A stretch of 64,000 nucleotides of DNA, taken from assembly GCA_004535785.1 (NCBI GenBank), contig SPIB01000002.1, positions 226,320 through 290,319 on the forward strand, written 5' to 3'. Shown piece by piece: positions 28,593 through 37,793 of the stretch (positions within the stretch are counted from its first letter, which is position 1; the number at the start of each line of letters is the position of its first letter). Below the pieces are notes generated by a model that worked only from the letters and a program-made list of their open reading frames with translations, did no database searches and was not told the origin of the DNA. This DNA is from Gammaproteobacteria bacterium LSUCC0112. Its GTDB lineage: Bacteria; Pseudomonadota; Gammaproteobacteria; Pseudomonadales; Pseudohongiellaceae. A program made the translations under genes and the position numbers.

Positions 28593-30041
28593 TCAGCGCA
28601 ATTCAAGCACCAGGGTGGTTCCCCTGCCATCACGCACAACCCTGACTGGAACAAAACCTTGTGGCGGCAGCGCTTCGAGCACCCTGTTGAAGTCGTCGAC
28701 GTTTTGTATCGTCTGATGATTGAGTGACACAATCACATCACCACTGGCAAGTCCTGCAGTTCTTGCGGGTCCATCTCGCAGTTGGTCAATGATGACACCT
28801 CCATTGGCAAGCGCTTGAGATGAAGCGCGCATGTCAGCATCAATGTTCTGAACAGTCAGTGCCAAGCTGTTGCCACGGGGTGCTGATGGACGAGTACCGG
28901 TGGCAGCCTGATCTGCGCCGGGTAACGAACCCACAATGACGGGTAGTTGAATCATCTCTCCTTCCCGTAGCACACTTAGCTGCGCAGATGTCCCTGGACG
29001 TACCTGGCCAACGTAAAAAGGCAGTTGTGAGGATTGCTCAATCTGAATGCCATTAAATGCCAGAATAATATCGTTGTTTAAAACACCTGCTTGCTCGGCC
29101 GGGCTGCCCGGTTGCACTTCGTCAACAAAAGCGCCCCTGGGCCTGTCAAGCCGGAATGCTTGTGCAAGTCCATTGTCAACGTCCTTGATCAGGACACCCA
29201 GCAATCCACGACTGACTGCCCCGGACTCCCTCAATTGCTCAACGACGTTGAGTGCCATATTGCTGGGGATGGCAAACGAGATGCCGTTGGACCCCCCCGT
29301 GCTGCTGAGTATCTGCGAGTTAATACCAATGACCTCGCCATCAAGATTAAACAAGGGGCCACCTGAGTTACCTTGGTTGATTGCAACATCAGTCTGTATG
29401 AACGACACGTAATTGGCTGGGCCACGTGAAGGAACATTTCTGGACTTAGCGCTGACAATGCCGGCTGCCGCGGAGAATTCCAGTCCAAAAGGTGAGCCAA
29501 TCGCCAGTACCCACTCGCCCACGCGGACCTTCTCCGAGTCGCCAAACTTGACTGTCCGAAGGCCGGATGCATCAATTTTTATGAGCGCAACATCGGATAG
29601 TTCGTCGCTGCCGATGACCTGGGCAGCATACTCCCTGCGGTCAGTCAGCGTCACAGTGATGGTGTCGGCATTGGCTACCACGTGGTGATTGGTGATGATG
29701 TAGCCATCATCGCTCATGATGAATCCTGACCCAACACCGCCTCGAGGTCGTGTTTGTGCGTCCGGGTCAACAGGTAAACCATCTGGCCTGAGTTGGCGAA
29801 GCAGTTCCTCGATATCGCCCTGTTGTACACCGCTACGAACGGGTACACGCTGAACGGTTGTAATATTGACAATGGTTGCCGCATTGGCTTCGACAAGATC
29901 GGCAAAATCAGGCAAGCCGCGCTGGGCATAGGCCGGCGCTGGTTTTATCGAGAATAAAACAAGGGAAAGCATAAAAAGCGCGATGATTCGCTGTTTTCGG
30001 CGCAAATCAAGCTCTCTGACGGCAAGATGAGAATTGTTCAT
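28593..30041 (-). CDS. mucD: Periplasmic serine protease of the DegP/MucD family
   Basis: A 482-residue Do-type protease. A signal peptide of about 39 residues ends in APAYA. The catalytic triad is visible: His in TNHHVVANAD, Asp in SDVALIKID, Ser in GNSGGPLFN. Two PDZ domains follow (VLIKDVDNGLAQ... and GVIIDQLRDGPA...). The frame is open to 30098, but the ATG at 30041 gives the normal signal sequence. In Pseudomonas MucD degrades misfolded envelope proteins and dampens AlgU activation. Here it directly follows mucA. Confidence 0.92.
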   Translation of the reverse strand: MNNSHLAVRELDLRRKQRIIALFMLSLVLFSIKPAPAYAQRGLPDFADLVEANAATIVNITTVQRVPVRSGVQQGDIEELLRQLRPDGLPVDPDAQTRPRGGVGSGFIMSDDGYIITNHHVVANADTITVTLTDRREYAAQVIGSDELSDVALIKIDASGLRTVKFGDSEKVRVGEWVLAIGSPFGLEFSAAAGIVSAKSRNVPSRGPANYVSFIQTDVAINQGNSGGPLFNLDGEVIGINSQILSSTGGSNGISFAIPSNMALNVVEQLRESGAVSRGLLGVLIKDVDNGLAQAFRLDRPRGAFVDEVQPGSPAEQAGVLNNDIILAFNGIQIEQSSQLPFYVGQVRPGTSAQLSVLREGEMIQLPVIVGSLPGADQAATGTRPSAPRGNSLALTVQNIDADMRASSQALANGGVIIDQLRDGPARTAGLASGDVIVSLNHQTIQNVDDFNRVLEALPPQGFVPVRVVRDGRGTTLVLELR

Positions 30042-30247
30042 GGATTTCAACGTCCTGTTAAAACAAAGCTGCAACAGGTCAGTCGATTTAGTCAGCATTC
30101 TGTGTTCCCCAACTTGGATGACAGAGACAAGTGACGCCCAGAAATTCAGGAGAGTCTACTTTTTATGCTGACAAACATACCGCGTTGAACGCTCGCATTC
30201 AACGGTTGAAAAGAATATGAGTTAAAGACCGTGACAGTTAATGCCTG

Positions 30248-30937
30248 TCAGGGACTTGTGCGCTCAACTTCCTCAATCAGTTCGCGATCTGACACCGGAC
30301 GCAACATGGCGGATTCTTCCAGGATGTTAAACGGTGCGGGTGAGTCTGCCCTGCCCGGGATGGATACACTTCTTATGTAGTCATTCAAGCGCTGCTGTGC
30401 TTCTTCATCCACCGCAACCTGAATATTTTGTTGCTCAAAGCTGTTTGTGGTCTCTGCAACTTCCTGCGGGCTGGATGAGGTTGTCATCAGCGACTGCATG
30501 CCGACAAAGACTGCCAGTGCAACTGATGCCGCGATGGCAAGTTTTGCGAGGCCGCGATGCCATGACGTGATCGGCGATTTGCCTGACGCATTCCATTCAA
30601 TTGGTTTTTGCTCAGGCACAGGTTCCTGTTCAACGGCCAACATAATCCGATCCAGCAATCGGTTGGATGTCCCGGCTTGCGTTGATTCGGCAAATGAATG
30701 CAAATCAAGTGGCTCTGGCTCAAACACCGCGCGGGCAAGGTTATATCGCTCCCACGTCGCCAGCAACGCCGGGGACTCACCAATTTTTGTCAACAGCCGT
30801 CGAATTTCAAATTCACTCAGTTCGCCATCCATCAATGCTGACAAGGCTTCCTGATCAGTGAGCGATAAGTCGCGTTTTTCGCCATTTTCCAAATTGGAAT
30901 CCACCTGTGCCGTTTTGTTCTGATTAACCTGATACAT
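30248..30937 (-). CDS. mucA: Anti-sigma-E factor MucA/RseA
   Basis: A 229-residue membrane anti-sigma factor. The N-terminal cytoplasmic RseA domain includes EALSALMDGELSEFE and LLATWERYNLARAV (residues 30-72). A single membrane segment lies at 130-149 and a periplasmic tail of about 80 residues follows. GAGG lies about seven bases before the ATG. It holds AlgU inactive until proteolysed by envelope-stress proteases. It is separated from algU by 176 bp containing its own predicted AlgU promoter. The mucB (rseB) and mucC genes that usually follow are absent. Confidence 0.9.
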   Translation of the reverse strand: MYQVNQNKTAQVDSNLENGEKRDLSLTDQEALSALMDGELSEFEIRRLLTKIGESPALLATWERYNLARAVFEPEPLDLHSFAESTQAGTSNRLLDRIMLAVEQEPVPEQKPIEWNASGKSPITSWHRGLAKLAIAASVALAVFVGMQSLMTTSSSPQEVAETTNSFEQQNIQVAVDEEAQQRLNDYIRSVSIPGRADSPAPFNILEESAMLRPVSDRELIEEVERTSP

Positions 30938-31057
30938 GCAATTGCCTCATACGGGAGTTAGATTATCCGCCATGTAAATTGACGAACACCTTGTTTCACG
31001 CAATTTTTGGTCAGTACAAACGTCAAACTAACAACAAAATACCATTTCCCACACTGC

Positions 31058-31084
31058 TCAGACCCTGTTTACGGGAGCAAGTTC
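31058..31084 (-). promoter_or_regulatory. Consensus sigma-E/AlgU promoter upstream of mucA
   Basis: On the minus strand GAACTT (31084-31079) and TCTGA (31062-31058) are separated by exactly 16 bases, an exact match to the AlgU/sigma-E consensus. Transcription would start near 31051 and give mucA a leader of about 113 bases. It lies inside the unusually long algU-mucA gap. Confidence 0.75.
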
Positions 31085-31113
31085 CCTGCCTGATCAAAAA
31101 AGCACATTCTTGA

Positions 31114-31695
31114 TCACTTGGGATTCATTGCCTCCTTGACACATTTATCGATCGCCTCTCTTGCTCTGAAAATACGAGAGCGCACGGTGCCTACCGGACA
31201 ATCCATGATCTCGGTAATGTCTTCGTAACTTAAACCGGAGAACTCTCGCAAGGTAAATGCCGTTCTGAGCTCCTCGGGCAGATCATCAATCGCTTTGTTG
31301 ATGACCCGCTGCAAGTCCTCTCTTTCCATGGTAGCGTCAGGTGACTCGACGTCCCGCAAGGAGCTTGTTTCATCGATTTGTTCGGCATCATCCATATCGA
31401 CATCTGTGCTGGGCGGCCGACGCCCACGGGACACCAGATAATTCTTGGCGGTATTGACCGCTATGCGATAAAGCCACGTATAAAACGCGCTGTCGCCTCT
31501 GAAACTGGATAACGCCCGGTAGGCTTTGAGAAAGGCTTCCTGCGCAACATCTTCAGCTTCGTGTGGATCTTTGACAAATCGACTGATGAGTCCCAGTACT
31601 TTGTGTTGATAACGCAGCACAAGCAGCGTAAAAGCCCTTGGATCATTCTGAAGTACGCGCTCAACCAGCTGATTGTCTGTATCAGGGCTTTTCAT
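31114..31695 (-). CDS. algU: RNA polymerase sigma factor AlgU/RpoE
   Basis: A 193-residue ECF sigma factor. Region 2 (YQHKVLGLISRFVKD and DVAQEAFLKAYRAL) and region 4 (LREFSGLSYEDITEIM, VGTVRSRIFRARE) are complete. It directs the response to misfolded envelope proteins and, in Pseudomonas, alginate production. It is divergent from nadB with a 50-bp gap. A weaker sigma-E-like site at 31751-31776 suggests self-activation. Confidence 0.94.
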   Translation of the reverse strand: MKSPDTDNQLVERVLQNDPRAFTLLVLRYQHKVLGLISRFVKDPHEAEDVAQEAFLKAYRALSSFRGDSAFYTWLYRIAVNTAKNYLVSRGRRPPSTDVDMDDAEQIDETSSLRDVESPDATMEREDLQRVINKAIDDLPEELRTAFTLREFSGLSYEDITEIMDCPVGTVRSRIFRAREAIDKCVKEAMNPK

Positions 31696-31745
31696 ACAAT
31701 CTTTACTGACTACCTGTTAATGCGTTTTGATGCGGAGATCTGATA

Positions 31746-33452
31746 TTGAAGCAGACCCGAGGATATGCAAAAGTTAATAGAGTCTATAGAATTCTACGGT
31801 CTAGCACCACATGGGATACAAATACCTTGTTTGACTTTGACATCCTGATTATTGGCAGTGGTGCAGCCGGGCTGAGTCTCGCGTTGAAAACGGCTGCGTT
31901 TGCAAAAGTGGCGGTACTGAGTAAAGGCACGCTGAGTCAAGGTGCAACGTATTGGGCGCAAGGCGGTATTGCTGCTGTGCTTGATGAGACCGACAGCATT
32001 GATGCCCATATCGCAGATACACTCGATTCCGGCGCAGGTCTTTGCCATGAAGACATGGTCAGACATATTGTTGAGCACAGCCAGCAAGCGATTCAGTGGT
32101 TGGTTGAGCAAGGTGTTCCCTTTACGGTCCTGTCGCCCGAGGAAGCTGGAACCGGTCCAGCCTCAATGCCATTAAATCGCGACAATCTCAAACCCTTGCA
32201 TCTGACTCAGGAAGGTGGCCACAGTCACCGCCGCATTATTCACGCCACAGACGCAACGGGTCGGGCGGTATTTGAGACGCTCAAGAGTTGTGCCTTGCAA
32301 ACAGAAGGCATTTCGCTGTTTGAAAACAGATTGGCCATAGATCTTATTTCCACTGAAAAACTCGGGTTGCCAGGCAAAACGTGCGTAGGTGCCTATGTCT
32401 TTAATCCGGAAACCGACAAAGTTGAAGTATTCAGGGCAAAGTTCGTTATTCTTGCCAGCGGTGGTGCCAGTAAAGCTTACCTGTATACAACCAACCCCGA
32501 CAGCGCGACAGGGGATGGTATCGCGATGGCATGGCGGGCAGGATGCAGGGTAGCCAATATGGAATTTAATCAATTCCATCCAACGTGTCTCTACCACCCT
32601 CACGCGCGTTCGTTTCTGATCACAGAAGCCTTGCGCGGGGAAGGTGCCACACTTGAATTGCCAGATGGCACACGATTTATGGCTGACTTCGATGCGCGTG
32701 GTGAACTGGCGCCTCGAGATATCGTGGCCAGAGCCATTGACCATGAAATGAAACGGCTTGGGTGCGACTGTGTTTATTTGAATATTTCACATAAACCAGC
32801 AGAATTTGTGAAGGAGCATTTTCCAACCATTTATGCCCGTTGCCTCGAGTATGGCATCGATATTACTCAAGAGCGGATACCAGTCGTGCCCGCAGCACAT
32901 TACACCTGTGGTGGAGTGGTCGTTGATAAATCTGGCAAGACAGATATCAGCAATCTCTATGCGATCGGTGAAACCAGTTTTACCGGCTTGCATGGTGCCA
33001 ATCGCATGGCCAGCAACTCGTTGCTTGAGTGTTTTGTGCTGGCTTTTGGTGCGGCGGAAGATATCCGATCGCGGCTGGACAAGGTTGAGCCTGTGCCTGC
33101 CAGCATTCCCGTTTGGGATGAAAGCCGTGTTACCCGATCGCAGGAAGAAGTGGTAGTGGCTCATAACTGGCATGAATTGCGTCGCGTGATGTGGGACTTT
33201 GTTGGCATTGTACGCAGCGACAGCCGATTGTTGCGTGCCAGCAAACGTATAGAGTTATTGGAGCAGGAAATCTCACATCACTATCGTCACTACCTTATCA
33301 GTCGTGATTCCCTTGAATTGAGGAATCTGGTGTTGGTCGCAAAACTGATTGTTGAATGTGCTTTGCTTCGCAAAGAGAGCCGTGGACTGCACTTCACGGT
33401 GGACTATCCCGATTTAGACGATGTTGCGGTAGACACCATACTGACGCCATGA
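31746..33452 (+). CDS. nadB: L-aspartate oxidase, TTG start
   Basis: A flavoprotein (568 residues from this start) that oxidises aspartate to iminoaspartate, the first step of NAD synthesis. FAD-binding [11 protein letters not shown] appears near residue 37, with the family motifs [23 protein letters not shown] and [14 protein letters not shown]. There is no ATG or GTG between the upstream stop (31728-31730) and the FAD motif. The TTG at 31746 has GGAG eight bases before it and is used here. A TTG at 31827 would give the more usual N-terminus (541 residues) with GGGA ten bases upstream. It is next to algU as in Pseudomonas. Confidence 0.92.
   Translation: MKQTRGYAKVNRVYRILRSSTTWDTNTLFDFDILIIGSGAAGLSLALKTAAFAKVAVLSKGTLSQGATYWAQGGIAAVLDETDSIDAHIADTLDSGAGLCHEDMVRHIVEHSQQAIQWLVEQGVPFTVLSPEEAGTGPASMPLNRDNLKPLHLTQEGGHSHRRIIHATDATGRAVFETLKSCALQTEGISLFENRLAIDLISTEKLGLPGKTCVGAYVFNPETDKVEVFRAKFVILASGGASKAYLYTTNPDSATGDGIAMAWRAGCRVANMEFNQFHPTCLYHPHARSFLITEALRGEGATLELPDGTRFMADFDARGELAPRDIVARAIDHEMKRLGCDCVYLNISHKPAEFVKEHFPTIYARCLEYGIDITQERIPVVPAAHYTCGGVVVDKSGKTDISNLYAIGETSFTGLHGANRMASNSLLECFVLAFGAAEDIRSRLDKVEPVPASIPVWDESRVTRSQEEVVVAHNWHELRRVMWDFVGIVRSDSRLLRASKRIELLEQEISHHYRHYLISRDSLELRNLVLVAKLIVECALLRKESRGLHFTVDYPDLDDVAVDTILTP
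31751..31776 (-). promoter_or_regulatory. Possible autoregulatory sigma-E promoter of algU
   Basis: On the minus strand TAACTT (31776-31771) and TCTGC (31755-31751) are spaced 15 bases apart, close to the GAACTT-N16-TCTGA consensus. A start near 31744 would give algU a leader of about 50 bases. If nadB starts at 31746, this promoter lies inside its coding sequence. Confidence 0.35.
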
Positions 33453-33475
33453 TCGTTGCATTTGAACGTCATCCA

Positions 33476-33925
33476 TCATGGTTTTGCGGCTTGGTTTTGT
33501 AGTTTCCCCGCCAATAGCAGGTTCCTGATTCTGCGCCGGTCGTTGCTGCTGCAGCAATCAGGCAAGACAATCAAAGTGTGTCGTGCTGAGGCTGACCTGA
33601 ATTCAAGAATTTGAATCCACCAGAGGCAATAAAAGTGAGTCAGGTGAACCTGAAGCCATCGTCCATCGCTGAGTTTCAGAGCAAGATTCACTCGCGATGC
33701 CTGATCGGCTGAATTAGTCAAAAGTTCATGTTCCCAGGTAAAGCCGCAAATGCTGTGCGCACAATCAGACCATTGCAGACATTGAAGCACCAGCAGAAGA
33801 ATCATCAGCGCGCGGATGGGCGTTGAAACACTGGCAATCGACAACGCGAAGAGAGCACCGATTGCTGCCAGCACCCGAACCACAAACAAAATTCGGGAAC
33901 GACTGAGTTGGATATCCATATCCAT
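33476..33925 (-). CDS. ygfX: YgfX-like inner-membrane protein
   Basis: A 149-residue protein with two adjacent hydrophobic segments (about 12-32 and 33-48), then a cytoplasmic beta-rich tail (LKLSDGRWLQVHL, LIVLPDC). The topology and the position directly downstream of sdhE match YgfX/CptA. In E. coli this protein was described as a toxin-like inhibitor of cytoskeleton assembly, with SdhE as its counterpart; that role is debated. Sequence similarity in this family is weak, so the call rests partly on gene order. Confidence 0.72.
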   Translation of the reverse strand: MDMDIQLSRSRILFVVRVLAAIGALFALSIASVSTPIRALMILLLVLQCLQWSDCAHSICGFTWEHELLTNSADQASRVNLALKLSDGRWLQVHLTHFYCLWWIQILEFRSASARHTLIVLPDCCSSNDRRRIRNLLLAGKLQNQAAKP

Positions 33926-33939
33926 AAACGCACATTAAT

Positions 33940-34209
33940 CTAATGGGGTCTTGCGACACCTGACGCTGCGAAATCACGAATTTTTGCTATAAGTGTTTGT
34001 AACTCTTTGTCAGGGTGTTGAACTCGCTCTACCAGACAGGCAAACAGGTCCTGATCCTCTTCGGTCAGCAATCGCTCATAGAGTTTATGATCAGAAGCAT
34101 CGAGTTGCGGTAACATTTTTTCAGCAAATGGCAGCAGCAAAATATCCAATTCCCACATGCCGCGACGGCTGTGCCAAAGCATTTTTTTGTAGGCGATATC
34201 TGATAACAT
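33940..34209 (-). CDS. sdhE: Succinate dehydrogenase flavinylation factor SdhE
   Basis: An 89-residue protein that aids covalent FAD attachment to succinate dehydrogenase. The diagnostic RRGMWELD (residues 15-22, RGxxE) is present, and the rest is a small helical bundle. The frame is open to 34251, but GAGGA lies seven bases before the ATG at 34209, which is used here. It is co-oriented with ygfX (14-bp gap) and divergent from ygfZ. Confidence 0.92.
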   Translation of the reverse strand: MLSDIAYKKMLWHSRRGMWELDILLLPFAEKMLPQLDASDHKLYERLLTEEDQDLFACLVERVQHPDKELQTLIAKIRDFAASGVARPH

Positions 34210-34291
34210 ACAACGTCCTCGATAGGCGGCAATCTGTGCTGCCATAACCAATTTATATTAACTCATAATCCGCATTTTATCCGGAAAAACT

Positions 34292-35218
34292 ATGACACTG
34301 ATGATTGATCCCGATCGTGCTCTGTTGGACAACAGCGTTTGGTTTTCAAGATTGGAGTCGATGGCATTGACCGAGGTGAGTGGTGTTGATAACAAACGCT
34401 TCTTGCAGGGGCAATTGAGTTGCAATGTTCTGAAACTGGATCATACCCATAGTCTCAGAGGTGCGTTGTGTAATTTGAAAGGCAGAGTGATAGCAGATGT
34501 AAGATTACTCCAGGTAGCTGATACGGTACTGATGTTATCGCGTGTTGATTTACAGGAAAAAATTGTCGGCACATTGAATAAGTATCGTGTGTTTTTCAAA
34601 ACGGCATTAGCTGACGTCAATACAAAGTACAGTGTGTTCGGCATCGGTGGTGTTGGTATTGAGGCTGTTGTCAGCGGGTTGGGCATCAACCTGCCACAAG
34701 ACTCGGATCACTGCAGTTGTCATCAGGACGTGGTCTTCATCAAAATGCCGGCAACGACCATATTCAATGTCCCGCGGTTTCTGGTGGTGTGTGCGTGCGA
34801 TTCCGAACAGGCCGTCGTGTTGAGTCAGCACTTGCAGCATGCATTGGTCGAAGTGCCTGACATCTTGTGGTCACTGGCAGATATTCGAACGGGTCAGGCG
34901 CACCCGGATCTCAGTCAATCGGAACTTTTCACTCCCCAACTTTTAAACTATGACATCAATGGTGTGATTGATTTTAAAAAGGGATGTTATACGGGGCAGG
35001 AAATTGTCGCCCGAATGTTTTATAAGGCCGATGCAAAACGCAGACTTTATTACTCCAGCACCGTGCACGGTGTTGGCAACAGTGGAAATGGCGATTCTGA
35101 CGCGGCGTCAGAAGATGTGGTGGCAACAGTAAAATTTTCGGACGGCACTCATGAGAGCCTGATGATTTTTAACTGCGAACAGGCAGCGTTAATGCAATCA
35201 GTGCGTGAGCTTATATGA
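34292..35218 (+). CDS. ygfZ: Folate-binding tRNA-modification factor YgfZ
   Basis: A 308-residue protein of the GcvT-like folate-binding family. The signature KGCYTGQEIVAR lies near residue 229, with its conserved Cys. YgfZ supports iron-sulfur cluster enzymes such as MiaB. N-terminal similarity to aminomethyltransferases is visible (LTEVSGVDNKRFLQGQLS). It is divergent from sdhE, the usual arrangement. Confidence 0.9.
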   Translation: MTLMIDPDRALLDNSVWFSRLESMALTEVSGVDNKRFLQGQLSCNVLKLDHTHSLRGALCNLKGRVIADVRLLQVADTVLMLSRVDLQEKIVGTLNKYRVFFKTALADVNTKYSVFGIGGVGIEAVVSGLGINLPQDSDHCSCHQDVVFIKMPATTIFNVPRFLVVCACDSEQAVVLSQHLQHALVEVPDILWSLADIRTGQAHPDLSQSELFTPQLLNYDINGVIDFKKGCYTGQEIVARMFYKADAKRRLYYSSTVHGVGNSGNGDSDAASEDVVATVKFSDGTHESLMIFNCEQAALMQSVRELI

Positions 35219-35230
35219 TTTGATGCAGGA

Positions 35231-37081
35231 TCAAAATTTTGCTGGTAAAGGGCAACCCAGTATTTCTGACGTCGTCCTTAACAATTCGTTTTCTGCAACG
35301 GTGACGGATTTGTCGTGATAAACGCACAACAGCATGGCATCTATAAATAGTTTTTTATCGCCAAGCTTCAGTGACTTAAGCTGATTTGCTGCCTGTTGAA
35401 AACCAACCAAGGTCAGTTGATTTGCGGGTATCAGTACTGGACTGCTCTGTTTGAGAGCGCCCGCAGCGGCCTTGAACGCCAGATCTGCTTCAATGCCATT
35501 CATACCACCACTGTAGGTCAGCACCGACAGGAAGATACTCAATTCACCTTGGCAGTGCTGTAACTCTGTTTCTTGCGGCAGTTGGGCATTTGTTTCAAAA
35601 CCAAGTAAGCGGTCAAGATGACTGGTGGTTAATTGAAAGATTAACCATGATTGCAAATCAGGTTGCGGGTCGTTTGCCAGCAATTCTCCCCACACGGCTC
35701 TGATCTGTTGATATTGCGTTACACTCAACTGCCGCAGAGTCCCCAGACATAGATTGACCATCGCAGCCCGTTGAGCTGGCAAAATAGTGGTCTCTACCCT
35801 GCAAAGTCTGATGATTTCCGCTACCAATGCAGGGCTGTTTGTACCCATACGATTGCGTACAATCTGATCAACTTCCTGCTGACCTTCCATGTCTTGTTTA
35901 AGCATCAACATACAAATGACCGCTGTGGCACCCAACGGCTCTTTGATCGCGTCGAGGTGCCCTGCCGGTATGGAGTGCAATATCTCTCTGGCTTCTTTGA
36001 TGTCGGAGTCATCCGCGGACCCTGCCCGTTTAACGGCAAATCCCGCTGCCATCAACGGTGATGCGTCGCTCTGTCGAGGTGAAGGCGTCAGATTAAACGT
36101 TCCGTTCCAGTCCGGCTCCAGTGCGCGAATGCGTGTCTCTAGAGGCGGATGAGTTGCAAACAAGGCGTTGAAGGTATGCTTGATGCCTTCACTGAACAAG
36201 GCGTGGCTGATCTGGGAGGCGGCTGGATTATCCAGAAAGGGATCGCCTGTGTCACTGCCGATACGTTTGAGCGCGCCGGCAATGCCAGCGGGGTTTCTGG
36301 TGTACTGCACCGCTGAGGCATCGGCAAGAAACTCACGCTGGCGACTGACAGCGGCTTTGATCAAGCCCCCAAAAAATGTACCTGATGCCCCTATAATCAG
36401 CAAACCGATGCCAAATATTGCAATTGCCGCGTTGTTGTTATTGCGGCGGGACATGGATGCGGCTCTGAGCATGTAGTGCCCCATAAAGCCCAGCACCATG
36501 ATGCCGTGTAACAATCCAATCAATCTAAGATTAAGCCGCATGTCGCCATGCAAAATATGACTGAACTCGTGAGCGATGACGCCTTGCAACTGCTCACGAT
36601 TGAGCTTCTGTATGGCACCTCGAGTGACGCCTATGACCGCATCGTCAATAGAATGACCCGCTGCAAACGCATTGATAGAGTTTTCATCCATGATGTAAAC
36701 AGGGGGCACTGCGGTACCGGAAGCGATGGCCATTTCTTCGACGACGTTCAGCAGTTTCTGCTCATCAACTGACTTGGCGGAGACTAACAGACGCGCATTC
36801 ATCATACGCGCAATCGCATCGCCACCTTGTCGCAAACTGATCGTTTTGAACAGGCTGCTGATGACCACCACTAATAAGACCGCCAAACTGACACTCACAT
36901 AGAATGCCCAGCCGGGATTGCCAATCGTGCTGCTCAACTCTGCATGGGTGTTGGAAACACTGAATATGAGGTAAAGCAACGCATTGGTCATAACCAGCAA
37001 GCTGAGCAATGACAACACAAATAGCAACACCAGATTTCGTGTGCGGCGCCTGGCATTATCCTGTGCACTGAAAAAATCCAT
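35231..37081 (-). CDS. M48-family zinc metalloprotease with long C-terminal domain
   Basis: A 616-residue membrane protease related to HtpX. Two N-terminal membrane segments lie at about 16-41 and 58-77. The zinc site HEFSH is at 171-175, with a further Glu in REFLADASAVQY. Two more hydrophobic segments (about 190-210 and 222-245) follow. The C-terminal half from about 330 has no recognised domain and is helical, probably cytoplasmic; it is roughly twice the length of E. coli HtpX (293). It is 31 bp downstream of lemA, a common pairing. Confidence 0.86.
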   Translation of the reverse strand: MDFFSAQDNARRRTRNLVLLFVLSLLSLLVMTNALLYLIFSVSNTHAELSSTIGNPGWAFYVSVSLAVLLVVVISSLFKTISLRQGGDAIARMMNARLLVSAKSVDEQKLLNVVEEMAIASGTAVPPVYIMDENSINAFAAGHSIDDAVIGVTRGAIQKLNREQLQGVIAHEFSHILHGDMRLNLRLIGLLHGIMVLGFMGHYMLRAASMSRRNNNNAAIAIFGIGLLIIGASGTFFGGLIKAAVSRQREFLADASAVQYTRNPAGIAGALKRIGSDTGDPFLDNPAASQISHALFSEGIKHTFNALFATHPPLETRIRALEPDWNGTFNLTPSPRQSDASPLMAAGFAVKRAGSADDSDIKEAREILHSIPAGHLDAIKEPLGATAVICMLMLKQDMEGQQEVDQIVRNRMGTNSPALVAEIIRLCRVETTILPAQRAAMVNLCLGTLRQLSVTQYQQIRAVWGELLANDPQPDLQSWLIFQLTTSHLDRLLGFETNAQLPQETELQHCQGELSIFLSVLTYSGGMNGIEADLAFKAAAGALKQSSPVLIPANQLTLVGFQQAANQLKSLKLGDKKLFIDAMLLCVYHDKSVTVAENELLRTTSEILGCPLPAKF

Positions 37082-37116
37082 AGGTCAGGCATCCCGTGCG
37101 TGAATCAGATTACCAA

Positions 37117-37713
37117 TCAAAAACTGACTTTTGGCGCTACCTGAATCTCGGCAGAATCTGCAAACTCGAGCAGTCCTGCATCGCTTGCGTGACCAAACAT
37201 GCCCGCAAATACGACGGGTGGAAAACTCTGTCGATAGGTATTGTAGTTCATGACCTGATCGTTATAAGCCTGTCGTGCAAAGGCAACTTTGTTTTCAGTA
37301 GACGTCAATTCTTCGCTCAATTGCATCATGTTTTGATTGGCTTTCAGATCCGGATAGGCCTCCATCACCACACTTAATCTGCCCAGCGCACCCGCAAGCA
37401 CACCTTCCTGTCCTGCAAGTGCGCTCATTGCGGTTGGATCCCCGGGGTTAGCAGACGCGGCGCCGAGACCGGTTGCAGCAGCGTTACGCGCCTGAATAAC
37501 TGCCTCGAGAGTTTCACGCTCGTGTGACATGTAGGCTTTGGCAGTTTCTACCAAATTGGGGATCAGGTCGTATCGGCGCTTCAGTTGGACTTCAATCTGC
37601 GCAAAGGCATTCTGGAAGCGATTCTTCAGGCTCACCAGCTGGTTGTAGATACTGATCAGGTAAATAGCAAGGATGACAATCACAAACAACACAACAATAG
37701 CGAATATACCCAT
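37117..37713 (-). CDS. lemA: LemA family protein
   Basis: A 198-residue protein with an N-terminal membrane helix (about 2-22) followed by a coiled helical domain (NQLVSLKNRFQNAFAQIEVQLKRR has the family's DLIPNLVE core just after it). The frame is open to 37752. The ATG at 37713 has GGGAG ten bases before it and places the membrane helix at the N-terminus as usual. The biochemical role is unclear; LemA genes often pair with M48 proteases, as here. Confidence 0.88.
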   Translation of the reverse strand: MGIFAIVVLFVIVILAIYLISIYNQLVSLKNRFQNAFAQIEVQLKRRYDLIPNLVETAKAYMSHERETLEAVIQARNAAATGLGAASANPGDPTAMSALAGQEGVLAGALGRLSVVMEAYPDLKANQNMMQLSEELTSTENKVAFARQAYNDQVMNYNTYRQSFPPVVFAGMFGHASDAGLLEFADSAEIQVAPKVSF

Positions 37714-37793
37714 TTGACGCTGACTCCCATGTCCACAGCCCGCACTGGCCACATTAAAAATGAGTCAGGCGAGCCGCATCATAAATGCCGCGA

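Noticed and set aside
30184-30205. Inverted repeat CGTTGAA...TTCAACG after mucA, considered as a terminator
   Set aside because: There is no T run on either strand, and mucD follows in the same orientation.
33447-33481. CCATGAT...ATCATGG between nadB and ygfX as a bidirectional terminator
   Set aside because: The loop is long and only four T follow; it is possible but too weak to list.
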